Part shown: one piece after another, positions 6,967 through 15,320 of the stretch | Layout: each line of letters starts with the position of its first letter | Numbering within the stretch: the stretch's first letter is position 1 | Assembly: GCA_934621385.1 (NCBI GenBank) | Contig: CAKTUI010000032.1 | Span: forward strand, 1 to 31,987 | DNA length: 31,987 nt | Direction of reading: 5' to 3' | From: an uncultured Kiritimatiellota bacterium | GTDB lineage: Bacteria; Verrucomicrobiota; Kiritimatiellia; RFP12; UBA1067 | The notes under the pieces: generated by a model | Database searches by the model: none | What the model was told of the DNA's origin: nothing | The model's input: the letters and a program-made list of their open reading frames with translations, nothing else | Position numbers and translations under genes: made by a program

Positions 6967-8137
6967 GATCCTTATTCTGGGGTACGGGCGAAGCGGGCGG
7001 GCGGCGGAAGCCTTGGCCCGTCGGTTGGGGTATTCGCCCGTCGTGTTGGACGAGGTGACGACACCAACGGTCGACGGATCCGTGTTCGAAGGCGTTCGGC
7101 TGGCCATCGTCTCGCCAGGCCTCGCGCTGACGCACCGTTGGCTTCAGCAGTGCCGGACGATGGGTGTCGCGCTCGTCAGCGAACTCCAGTTCGGGGTTGA
7201 GGAACTGCGTCGGCAGCGTGTGCGGTTATTGGCCGTGACGGGGTCGAAGGGCAAGTCGAGCGTCGTCAAGGTCGTGGCGGACGGATTAAATCGGGCGGGG
7301 GTCGTCCGTGCCGTGCCGTGCGGAAACTACGGTAAGCCCGTTTGCGAAGTTGCGCTTGAGGGGGGTGTCGAGTGGGCGGTCGTCGAGGTCAGTTCCTTTC
7401 AGATGGAGACGACGAATCTCGCCCCCGACACGTTCGAAGCCGCCGCGATTCTGAATCTTCAGGAAGATCACCTCGATCGGCATGGGAGCGTGGCCGTCTA
7501 CCACGGTCTCAAGCGGCGGCTCCTTGGCATGGCCCGCGTTCGTTTGGAGGGTTCCGAGGGGCTGGACGAACTCAGGGAACTGCTGAAAGATTCCTATTTT
7601 GACAACGAGATTCTGGCGGGGAACGGTTGTCTCGCGGCGCGGCTGATGCAGGTTGCCGGGCTTGATTCGGATGCGATTCGGGCGGCTTTTCGTACATTTG
7701 AGCCATTGCCGCATCGAATGAACGAGGTTGGAACATTCGGTGGCGTCAGATGCATTGACGACTCGAAGGCGACGTCGTTGGCCGCCCTTGCGGCGGGGGT
7801 GGTGATGGCGGGGGCGGATGTCCGTCTAATCGCTGGCGGACTCCCCAAGGGCGATGACCCGAAAAGTGTGCTTGGGGTCTTGACGAAACGGGTCAAAAAA
7901 GTGTATCTTATAGGGCGGTGTGCGGAAGTGTTTTCGGCGGCGTGGTCCGGTGCGGTTGATTGCGAGATCTGCGGCACGATGGAGCGGGCGGTCGGGACGG
8001 CTCTGCACGAGGCCGCGAGAGGTGAAACGCTTCTGCTTTCGCCAGGAACGGCGAGTTTTGATCAATTTAAAAGTTTCGGGCAACGCGGGGATGTCTTCGC
8101 GGCGCTCGTTAAAAAAGAAGGACAAGGTAAGTCATGA
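6956..8137 (+). CDS. murD: UDP-N-acetylmuramoyl-L-alanine--D-glutamate ligase
   Basis: MurD adds D-Glu to UDP-MurNAc-L-Ala in cytoplasmic peptidoglycan precursor synthesis. With a TTG start at 6956 it is 393 aa, shorter than the usual 440 or so; the central domain after NLQEDHLDRHG lacks a stretch. Motifs in order: an N-terminal Rossmann-like ILILGYGRSG, the ATP loop GSKGKSS at 96-102, VEVSSFQ, NLQEDHLDRHG, LPHRMNEVG, DDSKATS and the C-terminal LSPGTASFDQFKSFGQRGDVF region. The TTG start puts the Rossmann strand at residue 4, as in other MurD proteins, and overlaps gyrB by 11 nt. An in-frame ATG at 6926 would add ten residues and overlap gyrB by 41 nt. The stop overlaps the next start as ATGA. 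Confidence 0.92.
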   Translation: MTSKILILGYGRSGRAAEALARRLGYSPVVLDEVTTPTVDGSVFEGVRLAIVSPGLALTHRWLQQCRTMGVALVSELQFGVEELRRQRVRLLAVTGSKGKSSVVKVVADGLNRAGVVRAVPCGNYGKPVCEVALEGGVEWAVVEVSSFQMETTNLAPDTFEAAAILNLQEDHLDRHGSVAVYHGLKRRLLGMARVRLEGSEGLDELRELLKDSYFDNEILAGNGCLAARLMQVAGLDSDAIRAAFRTFEPLPHRMNEVGTFGGVRCIDDSKATSLAALAAGVVMAGADVRLIAGGLPKGDDPKSVLGVLTKRVKKVYLIGRCAEVFSAAWSGAVDCEICGTMERAVGTALHEAARGETLLLSPGTASFDQFKSFGQRGDVFAALVKKEGQGKS

Positions 8138-9216
8138 AGAAGTTGGGTATAGTGCTGGGCGTCGCGGCAGTTGCGACGATTACGGGTTGTAAGGACCCCG
8201 ATTACGTTGGTCGCGGTTCGCGCGATCCGCAGAATGACGTGAAGAGCGTCGAGACGCAGCCCGCGAAGACGACGACGGAGAAGGCTGAGCCGACGCAGAC
8301 GGCGACTCCGGCACCGGCTCCGACCGAGGTCGTTGAGGAGAAGTCCTGCACTTGTCCGCCCGGGACGAAGCACACCGAGCCGTGCGGTTGCGGTGCGCCC
8401 GATTGCGCGTGCGTGGTTGAGAAGCCTCAGCCTACGCCCCCGCCTGCCGAGCCGGAGTATACGGTTTACATCGTGCAGAGCGGCGACTACCTTGCGAAGA
8501 TCTCGAAGAAGTACAATGTCACGATTGCTTCGATTCGCAATCTCAATCCGTCCATCAAGGGCGACCTCATCCGCGTCGGCCAGAAGCTGAAACTGCCTGG
8601 CAAGATTGATGTCGGCCCGCAGACCGCGCCTGAGGCGGCTATGGCGAAGGCGAAGGCAACCAAGAAGGCCGCCTACACGCCCTACACGGGCGCGACGAAA
8701 GAGTATGTTGTCAAGTCGGGCGATACCCTCGGGGCGATTGCCTACGGTAATGGCATCAACATTCGCCAGCTTAAGGAACTGAACGGTCTTTCGGGCGATT
8801 CACTCCGCATTGGCCAGAAGCTGAAGATTCCGGCCAATGGCAAGGCGGTGAAGGCCCAGTCGGCGACCACGACGACGAAGCCCGTTGCGGCATCTTCGAC
8901 GACCAAGAAGACCGAGACGAAGAAAGCTGAGGTTGCGCCGGTGGTGAAGACCGCGCCTGAGACGGTCGAGACGAAGCAGGCCGATGAGGTTTCGCCCGCC
9001 GTTACCGAGCCCGAGACCAATGCGGTTCCGGATGCGGGGACGGTTTCGGCCGAGGCCCCTGGCACGTATGTCGTGCAGCCGGGCGATGACCTGACGGGGC
9101 TGTCGATTGCCTATGGCGTGACGGCGGCGCAGATTCGCGAATTGAACAACCTGGGTGAAAACGATCAGCTCAAGCCGGGCCAGGTCATCAAGTTGCCGGC
9201 TGATGCGCAGCCCTAA
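8134..9216 (+). CDS. LysM-repeat lipoprotein with a CxC-rich segment
   Basis: This 360-aa protein is a predicted envelope lipoprotein that binds peptidoglycan. The signal peptide ends in a lipobox, I-T-G-C19. Residues 20-70 are a Thr/Pro/Ala-rich linker. A short segment has three CxC pairs (C72/C74, C84/C86, C91/C93), which could bind metal or form disulfides. Three LysM domains follow at about 110-152, 190-233 and 311-356, each with a V-x-x-GD-x-L-like start and a LRIGQKLKIP-like end; such domains bind GlcNAc-MurNAc glycan. Low-complexity Lys/Ala/Thr linkers separate them. No catalytic domain is seen. It lies between murD and an ftsW-like gene and starts within the murD stop codon, so a role in cell-wall assembly or division is plausible. 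Confidence 0.85.
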   Translation: MKKLGIVLGVAAVATITGCKDPDYVGRGSRDPQNDVKSVETQPAKTTTEKAEPTQTATPAPAPTEVVEEKSCTCPPGTKHTEPCGCGAPDCACVVEKPQPTPPPAEPEYTVYIVQSGDYLAKISKKYNVTIASIRNLNPSIKGDLIRVGQKLKLPGKIDVGPQTAPEAAMAKAKATKKAAYTPYTGATKEYVVKSGDTLGAIAYGNGINIRQLKELNGLSGDSLRIGQKLKIPANGKAVKAQSATTTTKPVAASSTTKKTETKKAEVAPVVKTAPETVETKQADEVSPAVTEPETNAVPDAGTVSAEAPGTYVVQPGDDLTGLSIAYGVTAAQIRELNNLGENDQLKPGQVIKLPADAQP

Positions 9217-9222
9217 CTGACA

Positions 9223-10389
9223 GTGCGCAAGTCCGCACTATTTGCATTTGGCCTGGTTGTCGCGGCACTCGTGGCGCTGGGCCTTGTCGTTTTGTCAAGC
9301 GCGAGCGAGGCGAACGGCATCCGCTTGCACAAGGATGCCTACTTCTTCATGAAGCGCCAGTTTGCCTATTTGGGCGGAGGCCTTATCATCGCCGTCTTCA
9401 CGGCTTGGTTTGACTATCGGAAGTGGCGAGAGAACTGGGGACTCGTGGTCTTCGGCTATGTGCTTGTCTTCATTCTGCTTCTGGCCGTCTTTGCCTTTCC
9501 GAAAATCAACGGATCGTACCGCTGGATTGCACTCGGCCCCCTGCGCCTTCAGCCGAGCGAACTTGCCAAGCTGTTCGTCGTGATTGCGCTTTCGGTCTGG
9601 CTCGATCGTTCGGGTTGGCGCGTGGAGCTGTTCAAGCGGGGTGCCCTTTGCTCGTTCCTGATTATCGGCGTGCTGGCCCTCCCCATCCTGTTTGAGACGG
9701 ATTTCGGTTCGACGGTTGTCCTTGCGTTTGCGGGGCTACTTGTCATGCTTCTCGCGGGTGTTCGCTTTTGGCAGCACATGGTTCCCCTGATGTTGATTGG
9801 CGGTGTCGGCATTGGGGTGAAGCTGATGATGAACCGCAATCGCATGGCTCGAATCATGGCCTTCCTGGGCGGGGGGACGACGGATGCCGGCGCGGCGGAA
9901 ACGATGGATGTCGCGGCGCGGAATGCCGCCCATCAGGCGCGGATGGCCCTCGTGGCCATCAAAAACGGTGGCATTTGGGGCGTCGGTCTCAACGAGTCCA
10001 TGCAGAAGCAGTACTACCTCCCCGAGGCGCATACGGATTTCATCTTTGCCATTGGGGCAGAGGAACTCGGGTTATTCTTCTCGATTGCCGTCATTTTCCT
10101 CTTTTTGGCGTTCTTTGCGCTTGCCGTCTATATTGCAAGTCACGCCTCCGACCGCTTGGGCCGTTACCTGGTCATGGGCATGACGTTCATCATCTTCTTT
10201 CAGGCGACCTTCAACATAGGCGTCGTCTGCGAGGCCCTGCCGACGAAGGGTATGGCGCTTCCGTTCTTCAGCTACGGAGGGACGAACCTCCTCAGTGCCT
10301 TTTTTGCCGTGGGAACGATTCTCTCCGTCGGAATTCATGCCTACCAGGACCGAAAGCGGACATTGCGACCGTCCGTCTTGATGAAATAG
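9223..10389 (+). CDS. ftsW: FtsW/RodA/SpoVE-family SEDS peptidoglycan polymerase
   Basis: This 388-aa integral membrane protein has about ten hydrophobic helices by eye. SEDS proteins polymerise lipid II into glycan strands together with a class B penicillin-binding protein. Family signatures are INGSYRWIALGPLRLQPSELAK after the third helix, a long extracytoplasmic loop before LGLFFSIAVIFLFLAFFAL, and the late PTKGMALPFFSYGGTNLL motif. The SGG-type end and the murD neighbourhood fit FtsW (division) better than RodA (elongation), but the two are hard to separate from sequence alone. The start is GTG at 9223, 6 nt after the LysM gene. A murG or penicillin-binding protein gene, common neighbours in dcw clusters, is absent here. 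Confidence 0.88.
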   Translation: MRKSALFAFGLVVAALVALGLVVLSSASEANGIRLHKDAYFFMKRQFAYLGGGLIIAVFTAWFDYRKWRENWGLVVFGYVLVFILLLAVFAFPKINGSYRWIALGPLRLQPSELAKLFVVIALSVWLDRSGWRVELFKRGALCSFLIIGVLALPILFETDFGSTVVLAFAGLLVMLLAGVRFWQHMVPLMLIGGVGIGVKLMMNRNRMARIMAFLGGGTTDAGAAETMDVAARNAAHQARMALVAIKNGGIWGVGLNESMQKQYYLPEAHTDFIFAIGAEELGLFFSIAVIFLFLAFFALAVYIASHASDRLGRYLVMGMTFIIFFQATFNIGVVCEALPTKGMALPFFSYGGTNLLSAFFAVGTILSVGIHAYQDRKRTLRPSVLMK

Positions 10390-10395
10390 TCAGCC

Positions 10396-11694
10396 ATGGC
10401 CGAAGCACCCGCCTATACCGTCTCATCTCTGACCCTGCGTCTGAAGCAGACGCTTGAGGGGCGGTTCTCCAAGATTACCGTCGAGGCGGAAATCGGCGGT
10501 TGGAAGCGTTATCCTTCGGGTCATGCCTACTTTACGCTCAAGGATTCGGGGGCGCAGATTCAGGCCGTGATGTTTGACTCGGCACTCAGGCGGTGCGAGC
10601 AGAAGCATCCGGGGATTTTGGCAAAGTTGCGGGATGGCGCGAAGGTTCTCGTCTACGGCAATGTCAGCGTTTATCCTCAGCGCGGCAATTATCAGCTTGT
10701 CGTCCTTGCGGCGAAACTGGTGGGCGAAGGCGACCTGATGCGGCAGTACCTTGAGCTGAAGGAGAAACTTACGGCGGAGGGGCTGTTCGAGTCGTCGCGA
10801 AAGCGTAAGTTGCCTTTTCTGCCGCGTCGCATTGCCATTGTGACGAGCGAGGCCGGGGCCGTCATCCATGATATGTGCACCGTCCTGACGCGGCGGTTCC
10901 CCAATCTTGAGATTCGGCTTTATCCGTCGCTTGTGCAGGGGGACGAGGCTCCGAAGACGCTCATTGCGGGTATCGCCTACTTCAATGGCCTGACGGACTG
11001 GATTCCCGACCTCCTCATTTTGGCGCGTGGCGGCGGCAGTTTTGAGGATTTGTTCTGCTTCAATGACGAGTCACTCGTTCGTGCACTTGCTTCTTCACGA
11101 ATTCCAACCATCTCGGCCGTGGGGCACGAGACGGACTACACCCTCTGTGACTTTGCGGCCGATTGCCGCGCCGGGACGCCATCCATCGCGGCGGAAATAG
11201 CCGTTCCGCTTCTGAGCGACCTGCGTACGCGACTTGCGGCTGGTGCGGAAGGGCTGTCCGCCTCGCTCCGCGCACGAGGTGAGTGGTACGCCCAACACGT
11301 CGACCATCTCGGCGCGGCACTTCTGACGCTGCTGTCATCCGCCGGAGAGCGAGCGCAGTCCCGACTGGCGCGTGCCGGCGGTCGGTTGGTCCCCGCCCTG
11401 CGGCTCGCCGCCACTCAGGCGGGCAGTCGGCTGAACAATCTTCGTGGACGGTTGGAGCCTTCGTTCAGGCTGTCGCTTTCACGGGCGGAGGCCCGCTTCG
11501 AGCACGCAAAGGCGAAGTTGCAGATGCTTTCGCCCTATGGGGTTCTTGAGCGGGGGTATGCACTTGTGACCGATTCGCGTGGGGAAATCGTGAGGGATTC
11601 GACCTCGCTCGCGGCAGGGGATGCGATCTCGGTCCGCCTCGGGCGCGGCCGTTTGGGGGCCCGGGTCGAGACGGTGGAGGCGACACCGTCATGA
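10396..11694 (+). CDS. xseA: Exodeoxyribonuclease VII large subunit
   Basis: This 432-aa protein is the catalytic subunit of exonuclease VII, which degrades single-stranded DNA to oligonucleotides together with many copies of XseB. Residues about 1-105 form the OB-fold nucleic-acid-binding domain (VEAEIGGWKRYPSGHAYFTLKD is in this part). The nuclease domain follows with PRRIAIVTSEAGAVIHD, the R211-GGGSFEDL motif and GHETDYTLCDFAADCRAGTP beginning at G243. The rest, to about 390, is a long Ala/Arg/Leu-rich helical region as in the family. No xseB is recognisable nearby. It starts 6 nt after the SEDS gene and its stop overlaps the next start as ATGA. Confidence 0.95.
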   Translation: MAEAPAYTVSSLTLRLKQTLEGRFSKITVEAEIGGWKRYPSGHAYFTLKDSGAQIQAVMFDSALRRCEQKHPGILAKLRDGAKVLVYGNVSVYPQRGNYQLVVLAAKLVGEGDLMRQYLELKEKLTAEGLFESSRKRKLPFLPRRIAIVTSEAGAVIHDMCTVLTRRFPNLEIRLYPSLVQGDEAPKTLIAGIAYFNGLTDWIPDLLILARGGGSFEDLFCFNDESLVRALASSRIPTISAVGHETDYTLCDFAADCRAGTPSIAAEIAVPLLSDLRTRLAAGAEGLSASLRARGEWYAQHVDHLGAALLTLLSSAGERAQSRLARAGGRLVPALRLAATQAGSRLNNLRGRLEPSFRLSLSRAEARFEHAKAKLQMLSPYGVLERGYALVTDSRGEIVRDSTSLAAGDAISVRLGRGRLGARVETVEATPS

Positions 11695-12275
11695 AGCGGA
11701 CGCTCGACATCCTGATTGTTCTCCTCGCGTTGCCCCTGTTGGGTGTGCTCGGGCTGATTGTCGCCGGACTCATTTGGGCCGTGGACGGTTGCCCGATTCT
11801 GTACGTCTCGGAACGAGCGGGGTTGGGGGGCGCACCGTTTCGCTTCCTGAAGTTCCGCACAATGCGCGGGGGGGCGGGGACGGATGCCGAGCGGCTGACG
11901 CGCCTTGGCCGGTTCCTGCGGGCGACGTCCTTGGATGAGTTGCCGCAACTTCTGCACATCCTTTCCGGCCAAATGTCACTTGTCGGGCCGCGTCCCTTGC
12001 CCGTGCGCTATCTGCCGCGCTATTCGGCCGAACAGGCGCGGCGGCACGAGGTTCGCCCCGGACTGACGGGGTGGGCGCAGGTGAACGGACGCAATGCCCT
12101 CGACTGGCCGACGAAACTGCGGATGGATGTGTGGTATGTCGACCATCGGTCGCTTGCCCTGGACGCACAGATTGTCCTTCTGACGATTGGCAGACTTTTT
12201 CGGCGCACTGGCATTAACCATGCCGGGTGTGATACAATGTATGAGTTCACGGGTGAACAAGGAGAACGAAAATGA
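11691..12275 (+). CDS. PglC/WcaJ-type phosphoglycosyl transferase
   Basis: This 194-aa protein is a single-domain monotopic phosphoglycosyl transferase that moves a sugar 1-phosphate from a UDP-sugar to undecaprenyl phosphate at the inner membrane, starting a surface glycan. Residues about 4-30 are a hydrophobic re-entrant helix with a central Pro. The KFRTMR motif follows. The catalytic Asp-Glu pair of the family is D82-E83 (SLDELPQLLHIL), followed by GQMSLVGPRPLP and RPGLTGWAQVNGRN. The size matches PglC; the extra N-terminal helices of WcaJ/WbaP are absent. The next gene encodes a PglD-like acetyltransferase, so the substrate may be a diacetamido-trideoxyhexose, but the aminotransferase and dehydratase of that pathway are not in the window. 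Confidence 0.9.
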   Translation: MKRTLDILIVLLALPLLGVLGLIVAGLIWAVDGCPILYVSERAGLGGAPFRFLKFRTMRGGAGTDAERLTRLGRFLRATSLDELPQLLHILSGQMSLVGPRPLPVRYLPRYSAEQARRHEVRPGLTGWAQVNGRNALDWPTKLRMDVWYVDHRSLALDAQIVLLTIGRLFRRTGINHAGCDTMYEFTGEQGERK

Positions 12276-12904
12276 GAGACTTATTCATTGTCGGTGCGGG
12301 CGGCTTTGGCCGCGAGGCGGTTTGGACGGTTGAGCGCATCAATGCTGCGCTGCCGGAGCCAATGTGGAATGTAGTTGGCTTTGCCGACGACGACCCTGCG
12401 AAGGCCTCGGGGAACTTTGAGGGCTACCCGTTGTTGGGAACCCCTGCGAAGGCTTCTCGCGATTTCCCCGGTGCGTCCGTTTTCGTTGCCGTTGGCAACA
12501 ACGCGATTCGCGAGAAGATCTACCGGCAGTTGCGCGGGCATGACTTCCCGGCGTTCATCGACCCGTCGGCGCAGGTCTCGCCGACGACCGAGTTCCGTCA
12601 TGGGACGTACATTGCGGCCGAGGCCGTCGTGTCGGTTGGTACGGACATCGGCAAGTTCGTCATCATCAACGCACGCGCCGGTGTCGGGCACGATTCGGTG
12701 GTCGGGGATTTCGCCAACATCTGCCCGGGTGTCTCGCTTTCGGGTCATACGGTCATTGGCGACCACGCCTTTATGGGCACGAACAGCTGTACGGCCCCCG
12801 GCATGAAGGTTGGCGCAGGGGCGAGCGTGGTCTGCGGAACGCCCGTTCTGAAGGATGTTGCGCCGGGGACGGTTCTTTCACCTTTTGGGACGTTGAAGGC
12901 GTGA
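12272..12904 (+). CDS. PglD/NeuD-like sugar acetyltransferase (left-handed beta-helix)
   Basis: This 210-aa protein fits the NeuD/PglD family, acetyl-CoA-dependent acyltransferases acting on nucleotide sugars. The N-terminal part is Rossmann-like with IVGAGGFGREA at residues 6-16 and VVGFADDDP, then a VFVAVGNNAIREKI helix. The C-terminal half has hexapeptide repeats (FVIINARAGVGHDSVVGDF and so on), with H140 in the VGHD position used as general base in PglD. A clear AAGGAGA Shine-Dalgarno lies at 12259-12265, and the ATG overlaps the PglC stop. It likely prepares the sugar used by the upstream phosphoglycosyl transferase; serine or sialic acid O-acetylation are alternatives. Confidence 0.85.
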   Translation: MRDLFIVGAGGFGREAVWTVERINAALPEPMWNVVGFADDDPAKASGNFEGYPLLGTPAKASRDFPGASVFVAVGNNAIREKIYRQLRGHDFPAFIDPSAQVSPTTEFRHGTYIAAEAVVSVGTDIGKFVIINARAGVGHDSVVGDFANICPGVSLSGHTVIGDHAFMGTNSCTAPGMKVGAGASVVCGTPVLKDVAPGTVLSPFGTLKA

Positions 12905-14202
12905 AGTGGCTCGTCTATAACGCGCTTTTTGCGCTGGTCTTCCCGTTCCTCCTGCCGGGCTTTTTGCTCCGAATGCTGCGGCGCGGCGGTTATCGTGCGC
13001 GGATGGGTGACCGCTTCGCCTTTTATCCGAGCGACATTCGCCGCGCCCTTTTGGAAGGCGGGCGCGTGTGGATTCACGCCGTATCCGTTGGCGAGGTCCA
13101 GGTTGCCGGTCAGCTGATGCGCGAATGGCGCAGGGTCGAGCCGTCCGTTCGGTTCTGCTTCTCGACGACGAGTTCCACGGGGTGGAAGATGGCGGAGCGT
13201 GAGGTCGCGCCGGGAGATGTGCTCATCTACAATCCGCTGGACTTCCCGAACTTCGTGAAGAGTGCGCTCCTGACGGTGCGGCCGCGGGCCCTCGTGCTGA
13301 CCGAAAGCGAAATCTGGCCCGTGTTCATTCGTGCGGCGAAGAAGCGCGGCATTCCAATCTTCCTGATTAATGCACGTGTGAGCGACCGAAGTGCGCCGCG
13401 CTATCGCTTGGCGCGGGCGTGGTTTGGCGATGTCTTTTCGTCATTGACGCGCATTTTCGCCCAATCGGAACTGGATTCGCGGCGGCTTGTGGCAGCGGGT
13501 GCGCCCGCCGACCGAATCGAGGTGACGGGGAGTTTCAAGTTCGACGTGGCGAAGCGCAATTCCTCCAAAGAGGAGGAGTTGCGCAAGTGGATTGCACCGG
13601 CCGAAGGGACGCGTATTCTCCTCGGCGGTTCCACCTGGCCAGGCGAGGACGAGGTCCTGCTTCGCCTTTATTCGGACTTGCTTCACGATTCCGATGTTCC
13701 GCCGACCGTGCTGGTCATTGCGCCGCGTCACTTCGAGAAGGCGGATGCCATTGAGGAGCATATCGTAAAGGCCGGCTTTGTCTGTGTACGGCGCAGTCGC
13801 GGCGAAAGCGGTGGCGCGGCGGCGGTGAGCACGGGTGTGCGCGTCTATCTGGCCGACACGACGGGCGAACTGATGGGACTTTACGGCATCGCCTCCGTCG
13901 TCTTCGTCGGGAAGTCGCTCTGTGCACACGGCAGTCAGAACATGATTGAACCCTGCCTCTGCGGTAAACCGACGCTGGTCGGACCGTATACGGAGAATTT
14001 CCGTCCTGTCATGAGCGACCTGTTGGACGGCGCGGCGATTCTTCAGGTGTCCGACGAGGCGCAGCTTGGGCGGGAGATCCATCGCCTGCTGTCGGATGAT
14101 GCGGCGGCGCGGCAGTTGGGCGAGCGGGCGGCGGCGGCCGTCCGTCGCCGGACGGGTGTCGTGCCCCGGTGCGTGGCGGAGATTCGGGAGGCCATTCAAT
14201 GA
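12901..14202 (+). CDS. waaA: 3-deoxy-D-manno-octulosonic acid (Kdo) transferase
   Basis: WaaA (KdtA) transfers Kdo from CMP-Kdo to the lipid A precursor on the inner face of the inner membrane. Its presence indicates LPS. The 433-aa length is typical. A hydrophobic N-terminal anchor (LVYNALFALVFPFLLPGFLL) is followed by WIHAVSVGEVQVAG with E65 at the catalytic position, STTSSTGW, LTESEIWP near 134, NARVSDRS, FAQSELDSRR and VTGSFKFD. The C-terminal GT-B domain has LLGGSTWPGEDEVLL, VIAPRHFEKAD and CAHGSQNMIEPCLCGKP. The GTG start at 12901 lies within the previous stop and the stop overlaps the next start as ATGA. Confidence 0.95.
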   Translation: MKWLVYNALFALVFPFLLPGFLLRMLRRGGYRARMGDRFAFYPSDIRRALLEGGRVWIHAVSVGEVQVAGQLMREWRRVEPSVRFCFSTTSSTGWKMAEREVAPGDVLIYNPLDFPNFVKSALLTVRPRALVLTESEIWPVFIRAAKKRGIPIFLINARVSDRSAPRYRLARAWFGDVFSSLTRIFAQSELDSRRLVAAGAPADRIEVTGSFKFDVAKRNSSKEEELRKWIAPAEGTRILLGGSTWPGEDEVLLRLYSDLLHDSDVPPTVLVIAPRHFEKADAIEEHIVKAGFVCVRRSRGESGGAAAVSTGVRVYLADTTGELMGLYGIASVVFVGKSLCAHGSQNMIEPCLCGKPTLVGPYTENFRPVMSDLLDGAAILQVSDEAQLGREIHRLLSDDAAARQLGERAAAAVRRRTGVVPRCVAEIREAIQ

Positions 14203-15308
14203 AGATGAAGCGACGCGGAATTTTTGGTTTGATTATCTTGGGTGTACTGGCGGCTCTGGTCGTTGGAACGCTCCTCTATGTCACGCAAGATAAGACGCGC
14301 ACGGAGGACATTCGCCGCGAGCAGAAGGCCTGTGAAGCCGTTCGCGTCGTTTCGGCGGTCATTTCGCTGGTGGAGCACCCGTCGGCCGGGCGCGTCATTC
14401 TGCTGGGTGAGCGGGCGGCGGACTATCGGGAGCCTTTTGCCCATGCGGGACTTGAGGTTGCTGAGGGCCGCATGTCCCCAAAGTCGGGCGACATCGTCTT
14501 CTTTGCCGGCGATCGGGATGCGCGGCCTTTTGGTCGCAAGACCGTCGAGGGTGTCCTTTATGTCCGTTGCGTCGATGCACGGGATTTGCTTGCCTCATCC
14601 TTCCGACAGATTCTTGAGGGACATCCCGGGGATGCGCGGCACCTGTGGATGCCGGGGGCGAACGACTGGATTCTGACAGGTCGCCTGGGCAAGTCGCCTT
14701 TCAAACTTGGAGATATGATGGATGCCTTTGCCCGTGAGGGCCTTTTCGAGGATCTGGCGCGAGCCGAGTGCGATTCGATTACCGACCTCCTCGCCAATTA
14801 CGTGGGAACGGTTGAGGAGGTTCTGCCGGCCTTCAATGGAACGGACGCACGCGTACGGGCCGACAATTTCGTCATGCGCGAGGTTCCCCCGTTCGACTGG
14901 TTTGATGCGTCGGATGTCGAGTCGGACATTCGGGACATGGTGCTGGCGGATATCCGCACGGCGCAGATTGTGCGCCGCGTCGTCTTGGAGGGCAACCTCG
15001 CGGCGGATGAGGGCAAGGAGGACGAAGCCATTGCCGCCTGGGCGCGGGCCGCGCTCCGCAATCCGCAGGATACCATGCTGGTCGAACGCATCTCGCATCT
15101 CCGCGTCAATGCGCAGACATTTGAGCGGGTCGCCAATTTCTCAATGGCCGCACGGTGCTACGAGACGATTGGGCGAATCTTCCCGAACGACCCCGCACCC
15201 ATCCTGCGTTTTGCGAAGTGCATGGAGAGCCTGGGGCGCAAGGACTTGGCCAAGACGGCTCAAGCCCGCGCCAAGCAATTGTTGTCCGCCCGTCGGACGC
15301 ATAAGTGA
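14199..15308 (+). CDS. Membrane-anchored protein of unknown function with a TPR-like tail
   Basis: This 369-aa protein is not one I recognise. A basic start (MKMKRR) and one helix at about 8-27 (FGLIILGVLAALVVGTLLYV) anchor it in the membrane. Residues about 45-120 read like an alternating alpha/beta domain (AGRVILLGERAADY, GDIVFFAGDRDARPF, GVLYVRCVDARDLL). The end (about 265-365) has helix pairs such as GNLAADEGKEDEAIAAWARA and FSMAARCYETIGRIFPNDPA that look like tetratricopeptide repeats, so protein binding is likely. The ATG at 14199 overlaps the waaA stop; an in-frame ATG at 14169 would add ten residues. Its place after waaA suggests an envelope role, but nothing catalytic is identified. 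Confidence 0.75.
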   Translation: MKMKRRGIFGLIILGVLAALVVGTLLYVTQDKTRTEDIRREQKACEAVRVVSAVISLVEHPSAGRVILLGERAADYREPFAHAGLEVAEGRMSPKSGDIVFFAGDRDARPFGRKTVEGVLYVRCVDARDLLASSFRQILEGHPGDARHLWMPGANDWILTGRLGKSPFKLGDMMDAFAREGLFEDLARAECDSITDLLANYVGTVEEVLPAFNGTDARVRADNFVMREVPPFDWFDASDVESDIRDMVLADIRTAQIVRRVVLEGNLAADEGKEDEAIAAWARAALRNPQDTMLVERISHLRVNAQTFERVANFSMAARCYETIGRIFPNDPAPILRFAKCMESLGRKDLAKTAQARAKQLLSARRTHK

Positions 15309-15320
15309 CGGTGTCGTAAG

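Noticed and set aside
5056..7107. 683-codon open frame on the minus strand opposite gyrB
   Set aside because: It mirrors gyrB, whose motifs are unmistakable. Its translation has no recognisable domain and comes from high-GC codon use.
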